64,000 nt of DNA from Halomonas sp. GT (GCF_002082565.1 NZ_CP020562.1:310001-374000), one strand, 5' to 3'. Shown: positions 38,129 through 49,594, numbered from the stretch's first letter. The notes: generated from the letters alone by a model not told the origin. Translations and numbers: made by a program.

Positions 38129-38191
38129 TGTGTCACATTATGCACATTGGACGAGCGTGACACAGATGGCCCAAAGCGAAATGTGCTTTGG
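38129..38191 (+). repeat. Two inverted repeats in the rlmE-ftsH gap
   Basis: TGTGTCAC (38129-38136) pairs with GTGACACA (38157-38164) across a 20-base spacer. It is followed by a compact hairpin CCAAAGC-GAAATGT-GCTTTGG (38171-38191). Neither has a T-tail. They lie 80-140 bases before the ftsH start, so they could be a regulator site plus leader structure, or an RNA processing signal. Function unknown. Confidence 0.5.
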
Positions 38192-38271
38192 CAATGGTTG
38201 AACGTTAAGCTCTAGTGTAAGGTCTGAGTATTAGCGGTTAACTGACGGATTCTTGTAATGAGGGTAGCCCC

Positions 38272-40281
38272 TTGAACGATATGGCGAAGAACCTGATTCT
38301 GTGGTTGGTCATCGCGGCCGTTCTACTGACAGTGTTCAACAATTTCAGTACGGAAAGCGCACCGCAAACCACCAACTACTCTCAGTTTGTGCAGCAGGTG
38401 CAAAATCAGCAGGTACGTAGTGTCACGATTGATGGCTATACCATCACTGGTGAGCGTACGGACGGTTCTCAGTTCCAGACCATTCGCCCATCGGCGGAAG
38501 ACCCTAAACTGATGGATGATCTGCTAAGTAACAATGTGACCGTTGTCGGTAAAGAGCCTGAGCAGCAAAGCATCTGGACGCGTTTGCTGATTGCGAGCTT
38601 CCCGATTTTGCTTATCCTGGCCATTTTTATGTTCTTCATGCGCCAGATGCAGGGTGGTGCTGGTGGCGGCAAAGGCGGCCCGATGAGCTTCGGCAAGTCG
38701 AAAGCTAAGCTGCTTTCCCAAGACCAGATTAAGACAACATTTGCCGATGTTGCAGGTTGCGATGAGGCGAAAGAAGAAGTTGAAGAGCTTGTAGACTTCT
38801 TACGTGACCCTACCAAATTCCAGCGTTTGGGTGGCACAATCCCTCGCGGTGTATTGATGGTAGGTCCGCCTGGAACGGGTAAAACGCTGCTGGCCAAGTC
38901 CATCGCGGGCGAAGCCAAAGTACCGTTTTTCTCTATTTCGGGTTCAGACTTTGTTGAAATGTTTGTGGGCGTTGGTGCTTCGCGCGTACGTGACATGTTT
39001 GAGCAAGCCAAGAAACAAGCGCCTTGTATCATTTTTATCGATGAAATCGATGCGGTTGGCCGTTCGCGCGGTGCTGGCATGGGCGGCGGCAATGATGAGC
39101 GTGAGCAGACGCTCAACCAGTTGTTGGTAGAGATGGATGGCTTCGAAGCTAATGAAGGTGTCATCGTCATCGCGGCCACTAACCGCCCTGATGTTCTTGA
39201 TCCTGCGCTGCTGCGTCCAGGTCGTTTTGACCGTCAAGTAACGGTTGGGCTGCCGGATATTCGTGGTCGTGAACACATTCTGGGTGTCCATCTACGTAAA
39301 GTGCCGCTGGCTGATGATGTTAAGCCGCAGCTGATTGCACGCGGTACGCCGGGCTTTTCTGGTGCGGACCTTGCGAACTTGGTGAATGAGGCAGCGCTCT
39401 TTGCGGCCCGTCGTAACAAGCGCTTGGTTGCCATGGAAGAGTTGGAGCTTGCTAAAGATAAGATCATGATGGGCGCTGAGCGCAAGTCGATGGTCATGAC
39501 CGATAAAGAGAAGCTCAACACGGCGTATCACGAATCTGGTCATGCCATTATTGGCTTGGTTGCGCCTGAGCATGATCCCGTTTACAAAGTGACGATCATC
39601 CCACGTGGCCGTGCGCTAGGTGTCACGATGTTCTTGCCAGAAGAAGATCGTTACAGCCTGTCTCGCCAGCAAATTCTCAGTCAGATTTGTTCGCTGTTTG
39701 GTGGGCGCATTGCCGAAGAGATGACGCTGGGCGCTAATGGTGTGACGACAGGTGCTTCAAACGATATCAAGCGTGCCACCGAGCTCGCCCATAACATGGT
39801 CGCTAAGTGGGGGCTTTCGAATGAAATGGGCCCGATCATGTACGACGAGGATGAGTCTCACCAGTTCCTTGGCGGCCCTGGTCAGGGTGGCGGTAAGTTA
39901 AAATCTGGCGAAACAACGTCTCGTCTCGATAAAGAAGTGCGCAAGATTATCGACGAGTGTTACGAGCAGGCTCGTCAGATTTTGGAAGATAATCGCGACA
40001 AGCTAGACGCGATGGCTGAAGCACTGATGAAGTACGAAACCATCGATGCGGATCAGCTAAAAGATATTATGGAGGGTCGCGATCCGCGTCCGCCGGAAGG
40101 CTGGAACGACGGTGATTCATCTGGCGGCGGTACACGTGTTAGCGACGACAAGCCCGAAGAAAAGGCTGGAGAAAAGGCTGACGGTTCATCTTCTGATGCG
40201 TCTGGCGATGATGGCGAAGAAGATGATGGCGAGCCACGCCGTCGTCCTTCTGACCCGCTAGGTGGGCCCGCAGGTCCTTAA
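38272..40281 (+). CDS. ftsH: ATP-dependent zinc metalloprotease FtsH
   Basis: Membrane-anchored AAA+ protease of 669 residues degrading sigma32, LpxC and damaged membrane proteins. Two N-terminal helices flank a periplasmic domain. Walker A GPPGTGKT is at residues 198-205, Walker B is [11 protein letters not shown], the SRH contains [19 protein letters not shown], and the zinc site HESGH is at 420-424. TTG 38272 is preferred since GAGGG lies seven bases upstream; the next in-frame ATG is 38281. The last 60 residues form an unusually long, acidic Gly/Ser/Asp tail, longer than in E. coli FtsH. Confidence 0.97.
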   Translation: MNDMAKNLILWLVIAAVLLTVFNNFSTESAPQTTNYSQFVQQVQNQQVRSVTIDGYTITGERTDGSQFQTIRPSAEDPKLMDDLLSNNVTVVGKEPEQQSIWTRLLIASFPILLILAIFMFFMRQMQGGAGGGKGGPMSFGKSKAKLLSQDQIKTTFADVAGCDEAKEEVEELVDFLRDPTKFQRLGGTIPRGVLMVGPPGTGKTLLAKSIAGEAKVPFFSISGSDFVEMFVGVGASRVRDMFEQAKKQAPCIIFIDEIDAVGRSRGAGMGGGNDEREQTLNQLLVEMDGFEANEGVIVIAATNRPDVLDPALLRPGRFDRQVTVGLPDIRGREHILGVHLRKVPLADDVKPQLIARGTPGFSGADLANLVNEAALFAARRNKRLVAMEELELAKDKIMMGAERKSMVMTDKEKLNTAYHESGHAIIGLVAPEHDPVYKVTIIPRGRALGVTMFLPEEDRYSLSRQQILSQICSLFGGRIAEEMTLGANGVTTGASNDIKRATELAHNMVAKWGLSNEMGPIMYDEDESHQFLGGPGQGGGKLKSGETTSRLDKEVRKIIDECYEQARQILEDNRDKLDAMAEALMKYETIDADQLKDIMEGRDPRPPEGWNDGDSSGGGTRVSDDKPEEKAGEKADGSSSDASGDDGEEDDGEPRRRPSDPLGGPAGP

Positions 40282-40308
40282 CGTTTGTGAGTGTTAGTGA
40301 TGTTAGTA

Positions 40309-40338
40309 AAGGCGTCCCATAACGGGGCGCCTTTTTGT
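40309..40338 (+). terminator. Terminator after ftsH
   Basis: Ten-pair stem AAGGCGTCCC with GGGGCGCCTT, short loop, T5. Confidence 0.88.
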
Positions 40339-40388
40339 TATGCTGTGGAGTAATTGCAAACACGTTTTTTCTTTTAGCAGGCCGCAGC

Positions 40389-41306
40389 ATGAAACCGATA
40401 GTTGACTCTTCATCGCCTTCACGGGCAGCGGATAGCGCATATCACCTGCGCTGTGGGCGCCATTCGCTAGATCTTTCGTTTCCACGGGTAATGGGTATTC
40501 TGAATGTTACGCCGGACTCCTTCTCTGATGGCGGTCAGCACGTTGGCCTAGATGGTGCGCTGCACCATGCTGAACAAATGTTGGCGGAAGGTGCCGCGAT
40601 GATTGACGTGGGTGGGGAGTCGACAAGGCCGGGAGCTAGCCCTGTATCAGAGCAGGAAGAGCTAGACCGTGTTGCGCCTGTGGTTGAAGCGCTAGTGCAC
40701 GAGCTAGATGCGCTGGTGTCAGTGGACACCAGTAGCCCTGCCGTTATGCGAGAAGTTAGCGCGCTTGGCGCTGGAATGATTAACGATGTGCGGGCGCTGG
40801 AGCGCGAGGGTGCGCTGGGCGCTGCAGCAAGCACTAGTCTGCCTGTGTGTTTAATGCATCGCCAGGGTGAGCCACAGGATATGCAGCAGTCGCCGTATTA
40901 CGGTCAGCCAGTTGAGCGAGTAGTTGCCGACTATCTTGCTGAGCGGATAGCGGCGTGTGAAGCCGCTGGAATTCGTCGTAGCCGTCTATTGGTAGATCCT
41001 GGCTTTGGTTTTGGCAAAACCATTGAACATAACCTGCGCTTGCTGAAGTATATGGATGAGCTTCAGGCGCTGGAGTTGCCGTTGTTAGTGGGGATGTCGC
41101 GGAAAAGCATGATTGGTAAAGTGTTGGGGCGCCCGGTGGAAGAGCGCTTGGCCGGAGGTCTTGCGCTAGCAGCCATGGCGGTTGAGCGGGGCGCCAATAT
41201 TTTACGCGTGCATGATGTAGGGCCCACGGTAGATGCCGTAAATATGGCGTGGGCGGTGCTTCAAGAAGGCTGCGAGTCGCCGCCAAATAAGGAGATGACT
41301 TCATGA
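40389..41306 (+). CDS. folP: Dihydropteroate synthase
   Basis: TIM-barrel enzyme of 305 residues that joins p-aminobenzoate to the pterin pyrophosphate in folate synthesis; it is the sulfonamide target. Motifs are [52 protein letters not shown] and [12 protein letters not shown] 40389 is chosen. About 20 N-terminal residues precede the barrel, slightly more than E. coli. It overlaps glmM by four bases (ATGA), as in E. coli and Pseudomonas. Confidence 0.97.
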   Translation: MKPIVDSSSPSRAADSAYHLRCGRHSLDLSFPRVMGILNVTPDSFSDGGQHVGLDGALHHAEQMLAEGAAMIDVGGESTRPGASPVSEQEELDRVAPVVEALVHELDALVSVDTSSPAVMREVSALGAGMINDVRALEREGALGAAASTSLPVCLMHRQGEPQDMQQSPYYGQPVERVVADYLAERIAACEAAGIRRSRLLVDPGFGFGKTIEHNLRLLKYMDELQALELPLLVGMSRKSMIGKVLGRPVEERLAGGLALAAMAVERGANILRVHDVGPTVDAVNMAWAVLQEGCESPPNKEMTS

Positions 41307-42652
41307 CGCGACGTTATTTTGGTACCGATGGCATTCGCGGCACGGTTGGGCAAGCGCCCATTACCGCCGATTTTATGCTCAAGCTGGGGTGGGCGGTGGG
41401 TCAAGTGCTGCGCCGTGAAAAAGGCCGTACTCGCGTATTAATTGGTAAAGATACGCGCATCTCTGGCTATATGTTTGAGTCAGCCTTGGAGGCGGGGCTA
41501 TCTGCCGCAGGTGTCGATGTTTCGTTGCTGGGGCCAATGCCTACGCCGGGGATTGCTTATCTAACGCGTACCTTTCGCGCCGACGCTGGGATTGTGATTT
41601 CTGCTTCCCATAACCCATTTGATGATAACGGCATTAAGTTTTTCTCTGCCGAGGGCAAAAAGCTACCCGACGAGATTGAAGATCGTATTGAGACGATGCT
41701 TGAAGCACCTCTGACAACGGCGAGCGCGGCTCAGCTGGGTAAAGCGACGCGCATTGACGATGCTGCTGGGCGCTATATCGAGTTCTGCAAATCGACGTTA
41801 CCTGATCGTCTCAGCTTGCATGGTTTAAAAGTTGTATTGGATTGTGCGCATGGGGCTACCTACCACATTGCGCCAAACGTATTTCGTGAGCTAGGTGCTG
41901 ATGTTAGCGTGATCGGTTCTTCCCCTGATGGGTTGAATATTAATCATCAAGTGGGGTCTACCCATCCCGCAGCGCTGCGGGCAGCGGTGATACAGCAAGG
42001 GGCTGATCTAGGCATTGCCTTTGATGGAGATGGAGATCGAGTGCTGTTGGTAGATGCCGATGGCCGTGAGGTGGATGGCGACGATATTCTTTACCTGATC
42101 GCCCGAGATCGTCACGAGCGAGGGCTGCTTGAAGGCGGCGTGGTGGGAACTCTGATGAGCAACTTCGGGCTTGCTATGGCGCTGGAGCGGCTGGGAATTC
42201 CCTTTCAGCGCGCGAAAGTTGGCGATCGCTTTGTCATGGAAATGATGGCTGCCAACGGCTGGGAGTTGGGAGGCGAGTCATCAGGTCATATTGTATGTGG
42301 TCATGTTCAAACGACGGGCGATGGGGTGGTTTCAGCGTTGCAAGTACTGGCGTTGATGGTGCGAGAGCAAAAGCCGCTTCTGTCTCTCTTGAAGGGGTTA
42401 GAAAAGGTGCCTCAGTCGCTGGTTAACGTCAGGTTGCCTGCGGGTACCAACGCAAAAGATGTCATGACGGCAAAGCCGCTACTCGAAGCGGTTGCTGCCC
42501 TTGAAGATGAGTTGGGTGACCAGGGTCGAGTGCTGCTGCGGCCGTCGGGCACTGAGCCACTAATCCGAGTGATGGTGGAAGGGCGGGCCCACCTGGATGT
42601 TGACCGTCTAGCGCATAAGCTTGCCGATCAGGTCCAAGCGTTACTCAGCTAG
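41303..42652 (+). CDS. glmM: Phosphoglucosamine mutase
   Basis: Enzyme of 449 residues interconverting glucosamine-6-phosphate and glucosamine-1-phosphate for UDP-GlcNAc, peptidoglycan and LPS. The phosphoserine is S102 in [16 protein letters not shown]. The Mg2+ loop is [13 protein letters not shown], the sugar loop GGESSGH and the phosphate loop [12 protein letters not shown]. It starts [13 protein letters not shown], the family N-terminus, and is translationally coupled to folP. Confidence 0.98.
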   Translation: MTRRYFGTDGIRGTVGQAPITADFMLKLGWAVGQVLRREKGRTRVLIGKDTRISGYMFESALEAGLSAAGVDVSLLGPMPTPGIAYLTRTFRADAGIVISASHNPFDDNGIKFFSAEGKKLPDEIEDRIETMLEAPLTTASAAQLGKATRIDDAAGRYIEFCKSTLPDRLSLHGLKVVLDCAHGATYHIAPNVFRELGADVSVIGSSPDGLNINHQVGSTHPAALRAAVIQQGADLGIAFDGDGDRVLLVDADGREVDGDDILYLIARDRHERGLLEGGVVGTLMSNFGLAMALERLGIPFQRAKVGDRFVMEMMAANGWELGGESSGHIVCGHVQTTGDGVVSALQVLALMVREQKPLLSLLKGLEKVPQSLVNVRLPAGTNAKDVMTAKPLLEAVAALEDELGDQGRVLLRPSGTEPLIRVMVEGRAHLDVDRLAHKLADQVQALLS

Positions 42653-42773
42653 TTTGGTAAACGTATTTGATAGGCGGGCATGCTCCTACGCCTCTAACTA
42701 ACCTGTATAACAGCGGTTGTCTTGACAAGGCCGCTCCTATACCATTTCGCTCCACCTTGAGTGAGGATAATCG

Positions 42774-43523
42774 ATGCGTACGCCATTAATTGCCGGTAAC
42801 TGGAAAATGAACGGCTCCACGGCGTTGATTCAAGCGTTTGGAGACGCCTTTACCGCGTCCAAGCTGCCTAATGAAATCGACGTTGTAGTTATTCCGCCGT
42901 TTCCTTATTTGGAAGCAGCACGAAGTGCTTTCCAAAATACGCCGTTACAGTTAGGGGCGCAGACGCTCAATCCTCAGCACTCGGGTGCGCACACGGGTGA
43001 GATCAGTGGGCGTATGCTTAAAGAGTTTGATGTTGCCTATGTGCTGGTTGGTCACTCTGAGCGTCGCCAGCTATACAAAGAAGGTGATGAGCAGGTGTTT
43101 GACCGCTTGGTAGCTGCACTTGATGTTGGTATCACGCCGATTCTTTGTGTGGGTGAAACCCTAGAAGAGCGCGATTCTGGTAGCACGATGGATGTTGTGT
43201 TGCGGCAAGTGGGCTATGCAATGGCGCGTTTAGAGCCAGCACAACGGCTTAAGCTTGTTATTGCCTATGAGCCTGTATGGGCTATTGGGACAGGTCGTAC
43301 CGCAACCCCGGAGCAGGCTCAGGAAGTAATGGCCGGTATTCGTACCTACCAGGCTGGGTTTGATAAAACGCTAGCCGAGCAGCTTAAGTTGCTTTACGGC
43401 GGCAGCATGAATGCAAGCAATGCGGCTGAGTTGCTCGCTCAGCCGGATATCGACGGCGGTTTAGTGGGCGGTGCTTCGCTCAAAACCGATGATTTCTACG
43501 CCATTTGTCAGTCAGCAGGATAA
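42774..43523 (+). CDS. tpiA: Triosephosphate isomerase
   Basis: TIM-barrel enzyme of 249 residues interconverting dihydroxyacetone phosphate and glyceraldehyde-3-phosphate. Catalytic residues are K11 in GNWKMNG, H94 in VGHSERR and E166 in AYEPVWAIGTG; the phosphate loop is LLYGGSMNASNA. A hairpin (AGCGGTTGTC...GACAAGGCCGCT, about 42712-42735) lies in the 121-base gap upstream. secG follows after four bases. Confidence 0.97.
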   Translation: MRTPLIAGNWKMNGSTALIQAFGDAFTASKLPNEIDVVVIPPFPYLEAARSAFQNTPLQLGAQTLNPQHSGAHTGEISGRMLKEFDVAYVLVGHSERRQLYKEGDEQVFDRLVAALDVGITPILCVGETLEERDSGSTMDVVLRQVGYAMARLEPAQRLKLVIAYEPVWAIGTGRTATPEQAQEVMAGIRTYQAGFDKTLAEQLKLLYGGSMNASNAAELLAQPDIDGGLVGGASLKTDDFYAICQSAG

Positions 43524-43527
43524 TCCC

Positions 43528-43887
43528 ATGCAAGTTGCAATTCTTATGGTTCACGTGGTGATTGCGATCGCCTTGGTTGTGCTCATCCTGCTTCAGCAGG
43601 GTAAAGGTGCCGAAGCGGGTGCCGCCTTTGGTGGCGGGGCATCGCAAACTGTGTTTGGTTCGCGGGGTAGCGGTAACTTTTTGTCTCGCGCAACGGGGCT
43701 TTTAGCCGCCGGCTTTTTTGTTACCTCAATGGCGTTGGCTTATTTTGCGACCCAGGCAGGGCAAGCGCCCGAGGCTGGTATTCCCGATTCTCGTCTAATT
43801 GAGCAGCAGCGCAACATCCCAACGCTTGACGATGGTCCTGCAAGTATGGATAATACCGCGCCAGTGCTAGAGGAAAGCAGCGAGTAA
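43528..43887 (+). CDS. secG: Preprotein translocase subunit SecG
   Basis: Small inner-membrane subunit of SecYEG, 119 residues, with two helices (VAILMVHVVIAIALVVLILL and ATGLLAAGFFVTSMALAYF) separated by the conserved GKGAEAGAAFGGGASQTVFG loop. The C-terminal tail is acidic and Pro-rich. ATG 43528 is the family start. Its place after tpiA and before tRNA-Leu is the same as in E. coli relatives and Pseudomonas. Confidence 0.95.
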   Translation: MQVAILMVHVVIAIALVVLILLQQGKGAEAGAAFGGGASQTVFGSRGSGNFLSRATGLLAAGFFVTSMALAYFATQAGQAPEAGIPDSRLIEQQRNIPTLDDGPASMDNTAPVLEESSE

Positions 43888-43921
43888 CATATTGATACTG
43901 CTTTTTTTAGCCTCCCCTGTT

Positions 43922-44008
43922 GCCGAAGTGGTGGAATTGGTAGACACGCTATCTTGAGGGGGTAGTGACCGTATGGTCGTGCGGGTTCAAGTCCCGCCTT
44001 CGGCACCA
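43922..44008 (+). tRNA. tRNA-Leu (anticodon GAG)
   Basis: The 87-nt cloverleaf has acceptor GCCGAAG pairing with CTTCGGC, an encoded ACCA end and the long variable arm of leucine tRNAs. The anticodon stem CTATC/GGTAG encloses TTGAGGG, giving anticodon GAG. The T arm reads GCGGGTTCAAGTCCCGC. It lies between secG and the initiator tRNA, the conserved position. Confidence 0.97.
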
Positions 44009-44127
44009 TCTGTTTTGCTGGTTCGCCAGCTTCCCAGAGTTTTTTGTCAGAGAAGCTTTATTCAATAAGCTTTTGTCAGAAAGTAGGGATTGGTACCTAA
44101 GACGAAAAATGCACTTGAAAAGAAAGG

Positions 44128-44156
44128 TTGACGAAAGTGGTTCAAGTGTCTATTAT
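44128..44156 (+). promoter_or_regulatory. Sigma70 promoter of the initiator tRNA / rimP-nusA operon
   Basis: TTGACG, a 17-base spacer, then TATTAT, ending 16 bases before the tRNA. This is close to consensus and ideally spaced. Confidence 0.8.
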
Positions 44157-44172
44157 CGTCGACCTAGATTGA

Positions 44173-44249
<77 letters not shown>

Positions 44250-44363
44250 TTTACTAATAGCATGTTGATTGCCTAGAAATCTTGATGTTAGTTAATCTTG
44301 ATGTTTGTTGGGCAGAGGCGAAGGCCTAGTCATGTTATTAGGTGGTATTACAGGTTTCTTTCG

Positions 44364-44395
44364 AAAAGCCCCTTCCTGTGAAGGGGCTTTTTGTT
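44364..44395 (+). terminator. Terminator between tRNA-fMet and rimP
   Basis: Twelve-pair stem AAAAGCCCCTTC with GAAGGGGCTTTT, a CTGT loop and T5. As in E. coli metY, some readthrough into rimP-nusA is expected. Confidence 0.9.
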
Positions 44396-44543
44396 AGTAG
44401 CTTTTCGAGAGCCAAGAGTGTCTCCAGAGCGGATGTCTTCCGAATTGCCAGAGACACATTTCCGGGTAACGCCAATCAGCCACCTAGCTTTTCATTCAAC
44501 TCCTGGCCAGGTGCCTGATGCAACGGCTATAGGAGCTTTGTCT

Positions 44544-45005
44544 GTGGCCACAAAACACGCTGCGCTTCACGCGCTGATCGAACCTGTCGTAGCCGCCATG
44601 GGTTTTGAGCTATGGGGCATCGACCATCTTTCCCAGGGCAAGCATTCGCGGCTGGTGATTTATATCGAACGCGAAAGCGGCGTCAGCGTGGAAGACTGCG
44701 CTGATATTAGCCGCCAAGTCAGTGCCGTTATGGATGTGGAAGATCCTATTCCTGGCGAATACCGCTTGGAAGTCTCGTCGCCTGGTATGGCACGTCCCTT
44801 ATATACCCTGGATCAATTTATTCGTTATCAAGGCCACCACGTTGCGCTCAAATTGCGCGTGGCTTTTGATGGACGGCGTAAATACCAAGGCCTTCTCGCT
44901 GGTGTCGAAGGCGATGAGGTACTGCTACAGCTGGATGGCGAAGAGTACTGTTTTCCAATCGAAAGCATCGATTCTGCGCACGTCGTCCCGCAATTCGACG
45001 AATAA
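44544..45005 (+). CDS. rimP: Ribosome maturation factor RimP
   Basis: Protein of 153 residues needed for 30S subunit assembly. The core pattern is LIEPVVAAMGFELWGID, RLVIYIERESGVSVEDCADISRQVSAVMDVEDPIPGEYRLEVSSPGMARPL, with a C-terminal Sm-like domain. GTG 44544 is chosen because AGGAG lies seven bases upstream and the protein then matches family length. The open frame continues to 44391, but that part overlaps the terminator. Confidence 0.95.
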   Translation: MATKHAALHALIEPVVAAMGFELWGIDHLSQGKHSRLVIYIERESGVSVEDCADISRQVSAVMDVEDPIPGEYRLEVSSPGMARPLYTLDQFIRYQGHHVALKLRVAFDGRRKYQGLLAGVEGDEVLLQLDGEEYCFPIESIDSAHVVPQFDE

Positions 45006-45075
45006 ACGGGTGGCGGCTTCCGGCAGGCTGCCGGGATGATGCACAAAAGGACAGGTTTTCTGGCGAGGCAAACGC

Positions 45076-46590
45076 ATGAGTAAAGAAATTTTAATGGTCG
45101 TGGACGCGATCTCTAACGAAAAAGGCGTCCCCCGCGATGTTATTTTTGAAGCGGTTGAAGCCGCGCTAGCTAGCGCGTCACGCAAGCGTTTTGATCAAGA
45201 AGAAGCCAATGTGCGCGTCCATATCGATCGCCGCACGGGCGACTACGATACGTTCCGCTACTGGACCGTTGTCGAAGATGACGAATTTGAAACACCTGAT
45301 TATGAAATTAAAGAAACCATCGCTGAGCAGCGTGATCCGCCGCTTAAACTAGGTGATGTGGTTGAGAAAAAAATTGAAAATGCCGTGTTTGGCCGTATCG
45401 CTGCGCAAACGGCAAAGCAGGTTATCGTTCAAAAGGTGCGTGAAGCTGAACGCGCTGAAGTTGTTCGTCAGTACGCTGACCGCGAAGGCGAGTTGGTGGC
45501 AGGTATTGTCAAGAAAACCACGCGTGACGGGTTGATTATTGACCTGGGTGAAAATGCTGAGGCGTTTTTGCCGCGTAACGAAATGATTCACGGTGAGCGC
45601 TACCGCATGAATGAGCGGGTACGCGCATTGCTAGTAAAAGTTGATCCTGACGCGCGTGGTGCCCAGCTACAGCTGTCACGCACCTGTCCTGAGTTCATTA
45701 TTGAGCTGTTTAAAATTGAAGTCCCGGAAATTGCGGAACAGCTGATTGAAATCAAAGGTGCGGCGCGCGACCCTGGCTCACGGGCCAAAATCGCCGTTAA
45801 AACTAACGACCGCCGCATCGATCCTGTTGGGGCGTGTGTTGGTATGCGCGGCTCTCGCGTACAGGCAGTGTCGTCAGAGCTGCAAAATGAGCGTGTCGAT
45901 ATTGTGCTGTGGGACGACAATCCGGCGCAGTTGGTGATAAATGCCATGGCACCTGCGGATGTGGCGTCTATCCTGGTGGACGAAGATGCTCACGCCATGG
46001 ACGTTGCCGTTGCTCAAGATAATCTGGCTCAGGCCATTGGTCGTAGTGGCCAGAATGTGCGCTTAGCCTCTGAGCTAACAGGCTGGCGCATTAACGTGAT
46101 GACCGAAGATGAAGCTGAGTCAAAGCGTGAGCAGGAAATTGATAGCTTGGTGGACTCCTTTGTTCAGCATTTAGAAGTGGATGAAGACGTTGCCCGCTTA
46201 TTAGTAGAAGAAGGGTTTACCACCCTGGAAGAAGTTGCCTACGTGCCGCTTGAAGAGATGCTCGAAATCGAAGAGTTCGATGAAGATTTGGTGGAAGAGC
46301 TGCGTGCACGAGCGAAAGACGAGCTGCTGACGATGGCCATTGCCTCGGAGGAAGCGCTAGACGGTGCCCAACCAGCAGACGATCTGCTGGATATGGACGG
46401 CATGGAGCGCCACCTGGCCTTCATTCTGGCTAGCCGAGGCATCGTCACCATGGAAGATCTCGCCGAGCAGTCTGTCGACGATCTGGTCGATATCGAGGAG
46501 TTGGACGAAGCGCGCGCAGCGGCACTGATCATGACTGCCCGTGCGCCCTGGTTTGAAGACGATGGCGTATCGGATTCGAACACACAGTAA
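45076..46590 (+). CDS. nusA: Transcription termination/antitermination factor NusA
   Basis: RNA polymerase-associated factor of 504 residues. It has an N-terminal polymerase-binding domain ([19 protein letters not shown]), an S1 domain ([19 protein letters not shown]), two KH domains ([18 protein letters not shown] and [17 protein letters not shown]) and two C-terminal acidic helical repeats around residues 365-425 and 440-500, as in E. coli. It lies 70 bases after rimP and 26 before infB. Confidence 0.98.
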   Translation: MSKEILMVVDAISNEKGVPRDVIFEAVEAALASASRKRFDQEEANVRVHIDRRTGDYDTFRYWTVVEDDEFETPDYEIKETIAEQRDPPLKLGDVVEKKIENAVFGRIAAQTAKQVIVQKVREAERAEVVRQYADREGELVAGIVKKTTRDGLIIDLGENAEAFLPRNEMIHGERYRMNERVRALLVKVDPDARGAQLQLSRTCPEFIIELFKIEVPEIAEQLIEIKGAARDPGSRAKIAVKTNDRRIDPVGACVGMRGSRVQAVSSELQNERVDIVLWDDNPAQLVINAMAPADVASILVDEDAHAMDVAVAQDNLAQAIGRSGQNVRLASELTGWRINVMTEDEAESKREQEIDSLVDSFVQHLEVDEDVARLLVEEGFTTLEEVAYVPLEEMLEIEEFDEDLVEELRARAKDELLTMAIASEEALDGAQPADDLLDMDGMERHLAFILASRGIVTMEDLAEQSVDDLVDIEELDEARAAALIMTARAPWFEDDGVSDSNTQ

Positions 46591-46616
46591 AAGGTCACGG
46601 GCTGAGGAGGGTCACT

Positions 46617-49160
46617 ATGTCAGATATGACAGTTAAAGATTTTGCAGTAAAGGTGGGCCGTGATGTGCCCCGCCTATTGGAACAAATGAAAGAAGCTGGT
46701 TTAAAGCATGCGTCAGAAAGCGACGCTGTGTCGGAAGATGACAAGCAAACGCTGCTAAGCTTTTTGAAAAAAAGTCATGGCGGTGGTGACAGCGATGCTA
46801 GCAAAAACCGCATTACGCTGACGCGCAAGACACGTAGCCGTATTAAAACAGGCGAGCGCGGAAAAACGATTGAAGTGCAGGTGCGTAAGAAGAAGACGTA
46901 CGTTAAGAGCGCTGAAGACGATAAGCCGAAGGCACCTGAGCCTAAGCACTCTGGCCCGCGTCAGCTGGTAGGTGATATGGCAGAAGCGGAAGCCGAGCGT
47001 AAAGCTCGCGATGTTCGCGAAGCTGAAGAGAAGGCGGCAGCGGCTAAAGCGAAAGCAGCAGAAGATGTCGCACGTAAAGCCGAGGAAGAAAAAGCCAAGG
47101 CAAAAGCGGCTGAAGTGCCCGAAATCGCTGTGCCTGAGCTTCAAATCGACGATACCCCAGCACCTGATGATTTGCCGCCTGCGCCGCCGAAAGAAGGTCG
47201 AACGGATCGTCGTACAGCGCCGCCCAAAAAGGCAGCGGCTAAGAAAAAAGGCCGTGATGATGAGGATGATCGTGGTGATCGCGAAGAGCGTAAGCGCGGT
47301 GGCGGCGGTAAGAAAGTAAAACGTGCCGAACGTCGCGGCGGTCGTCGTGGTGGTGCCAGCCAGAGTGGCAACGGCAAGCATGCTTTCCAAAAGCCGACTC
47401 AGCCGATCGTCCGTGAAGTCTCTATCCCTGAGTCAATCAGCGTTGCTGAGTTGGCCGACAAAATGTCGATCAAAGCCAATGAAGTGATCAAGGCTATGTT
47501 CAACATGGGCGCGGCAGTGACCATCAACCAAACGATTGACCAGGATACAGCGGCTATCGTTGTGGAAGAGATGGGACACAAGGTCAAGCTGGTGAAGGAC
47601 GATGCGCTGGAAACGGAAATGCTCGAAGGCATCTCCTATGAAGGCGAAGAGATCACCCGTTCACCTGTGGTCACCGTTATGGGTCACGTTGACCACGGTA
47701 AAACATCGTTGTTGGATTATATCCGTCGCGCGAAAGTCGCCACTGGCGAAGCGGGTGGTATTACCCAGCACATCGGTGCTTACCACGTGGAAGACAACCA
47801 CGGCGGCGTTACCTTCCTGGATACCCCTGGCCACGCGGCGTTTACCGCAATGCGTGCCCGTGGTGCTAAAGCGACCGACGTCGTTATCCTGGTTGTTGCT
47901 GCTGATGACGGCGTAATGCCCCAGACGATTGAAGCGATCGAACACTCCAAAGCTGCTGAAGTTCCCATGGTGGTGGCGGTGAACAAGATCGACAAGCAGG
48001 GCATCGATCTGGATCGCATTAAGAACGAGCTTTCGCAGCATGGCGTGATCTCCGAAGAGTGGGGCGGCGATACCCAGTTTGTGCATGTGTCTGCACATAC
48101 GGGTGAAGGTATCGAAGAGCTGCTGGAAGCTATTCAGTTAGTTTCTGAAGTGCTTGAGCTGACGGCTGTGCCTTCTGCGCCAGGTAAAGGTGTTGTTGTT
48201 GAATCGCGTCTTGATAAAGGCCGCGGTCCGGTAGCCACCGTTCTGGTGCAGAACGGAACGCTGAAGAAAGGCGATATCGTCCTTGCGGGTCTGCATTATG
48301 GCCGCGTTCGTGCGCTTACCAATGAGCTGGGCAAGCAAGTGGATACCGCTGGCCCTGCTATGCCGGTCGAAATCCAAGGTTTGGATGGCACGCCGGATGC
48401 AGGTGATGACTTCATGGTCGTTGCCGATGAGAAGAAAGCCCGTGAAGTGGCTAACTTCCGTCAAGGCAAATACCGCGAAGTGCGCCTGGCACGTCAGCAG
48501 AAGGCCAAGCTGGAGAACATGTTCAGCCAGATGGGCCAAGACGAAGTGGCCAAGGTCAACATCGTTCTGAAAGCCGACGTTCAAGGTTCGCTGGAAGCTA
48601 TCAAAGGCGCCCTGGAAGAACTCTCCACCGGTGAAGTTGAAGTTGCCGTGGTCTCCTCGGGTGTTGGCGGTATCACCGGTACTGATGCCAACTTGGCGCT
48701 TGCTTCTGAGGCTATCGTCGTCGGCTTCAACGTCCGTGCTGATGCCGCTGCTCGTGAAATCATCGAACGTGAAGGTCTGGATCTACGCTACTACAGCGTT
48801 ATTTACCAGCTGATCGATGAGGTTAAGCAGGCGATGAGCGGTATGCTTGCTCCCGAGTGGAAAGAAGAGATCGTGGGTGTGGCCGAAGTACGCGATGTGT
48901 TCCGCGCACCGAAAATTGGTGCAGTGGCTGGCTGTATGGTTGTCGAAGGCACCGTATCGCGCAGCAAGCGTATCCGTGTACTGCGTGACAACGTTGTGAT
49001 TTACGAAGGCGAGCTCGAGTCGCTGCGCCGCTTCAAAGATGACGTTCAAGAAGTGCGTAATGGCATGGAATGCGGCATCGGCGTGAAGAACTACAACGAT
49101 GTTCAGGTCAACGATAAGATCGAAGTCTTTGACCAAGTGAAGGTCGAGCGCAGCCTGTAA
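46617..49160 (+). CDS. infB: Translation initiation factor IF-2
   Basis: GTPase of 847 residues that brings initiator tRNA to the 30S subunit. The N-terminal IF2N domain ([20 protein letters not shown]) is followed by a long Lys/Glu/Ala/Arg-rich low-complexity linker (about 55-265) and a second IF2N-type segment ([20 protein letters not shown]). The G domain has [20 protein letters not shown] and NKIDK. The C-terminal domains end the protein. In E. coli internal starts give shorter forms; this was not assessed here. Confidence 0.98.
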   Translation: MSDMTVKDFAVKVGRDVPRLLEQMKEAGLKHASESDAVSEDDKQTLLSFLKKSHGGGDSDASKNRITLTRKTRSRIKTGERGKTIEVQVRKKKTYVKSAEDDKPKAPEPKHSGPRQLVGDMAEAEAERKARDVREAEEKAAAAKAKAAEDVARKAEEEKAKAKAAEVPEIAVPELQIDDTPAPDDLPPAPPKEGRTDRRTAPPKKAAAKKKGRDDEDDRGDREERKRGGGGKKVKRAERRGGRRGGASQSGNGKHAFQKPTQPIVREVSIPESISVAELADKMSIKANEVIKAMFNMGAAVTINQTIDQDTAAIVVEEMGHKVKLVKDDALETEMLEGISYEGEEITRSPVVTVMGHVDHGKTSLLDYIRRAKVATGEAGGITQHIGAYHVEDNHGGVTFLDTPGHAAFTAMRARGAKATDVVILVVAADDGVMPQTIEAIEHSKAAEVPMVVAVNKIDKQGIDLDRIKNELSQHGVISEEWGGDTQFVHVSAHTGEGIEELLEAIQLVSEVLELTAVPSAPGKGVVVESRLDKGRGPVATVLVQNGTLKKGDIVLAGLHYGRVRALTNELGKQVDTAGPAMPVEIQGLDGTPDAGDDFMVVADEKKAREVANFRQGKYREVRLARQQKAKLENMFSQMGQDEVAKVNIVLKADVQGSLEAIKGALEELSTGEVEVAVVSSGVGGITGTDANLALASEAIVVGFNVRADAAAREIIEREGLDLRYYSVIYQLIDEVKQAMSGMLAPEWKEEIVGVAEVRDVFRAPKIGAVAGCMVVEGTVSRSKRIRVLRDNVVIYEGELESLRRFKDDVQEVRNGMECGIGVKNYNDVQVNDKIEVFDQVKVERSL

Positions 49161-49177
49161 GGCCGCGAGGAGCAATC

Positions 49178-49594
49178 ATGCGCGAATTTAAGCGTACCGA
49201 CCGAGTTGCTGACCAGCTCCAAAAGGAGCTGGCAGTACTGATCCAGCGCGAAGTGAAAGACCCGCGTTTGGGCATGATAACGGTGAGCGGCGCGACCGTT
49301 AGCCGTGATCTTGGCTACGCCGATATCTATGTCACCTTATTGGGTGAGCAAGATCCCGCGCGTATCAAAGAAAACCTGCAGGTGCTAAAGCGCGCTGGAG
49401 GCTTTCTAAGAAGCCAAATTGCCAAACGTATTAAGCTGCGTCACGTACCTGAACTGCGCTTTCATTACGATGAAAGCGTGGTGCGTGGCCAGCACCTCTC
49501 ATCACTGATCGACGAAGCGGTTTCAACTGACCGCGCACGTCAACAGGATGATGAAGAGGGTAGCGACGATGGCAATGGTGAGGAGACGCGCTAA
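49178..49594 (+). CDS. rbfA: Ribosome-binding factor A
   Basis: Small KH-fold protein of 138 residues that helps mature the 16S rRNA 5' end and 30S subunit. It begins REFKRTDRVADQLQKELAVL; the family segment VKDPRLGMITVSGATVSRDL and the later RHVPELRFHYDESV are clear. The last 20 residues are an acidic tail. GAGGAG precedes the ATG. Its stop and the truB start share a base. Confidence 0.97.
   Translation: MREFKRTDRVADQLQKELAVLIQREVKDPRLGMITVSGATVSRDLGYADIYVTLLGEQDPARIKENLQVLKRAGGFLRSQIAKRIKLRHVPELRFHYDESVVRGQHLSSLIDEAVSTDRARQQDDEEGSDDGNGEETR

Noticed and set aside
46755..47390. 211-codon minus-strand frame inside infB, and similar long antisense frames in carB (35159-35764) and cbrB
   Set aside because: Shadows of conserved genes with biased codon use. 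None has a start signal or family resemblance.
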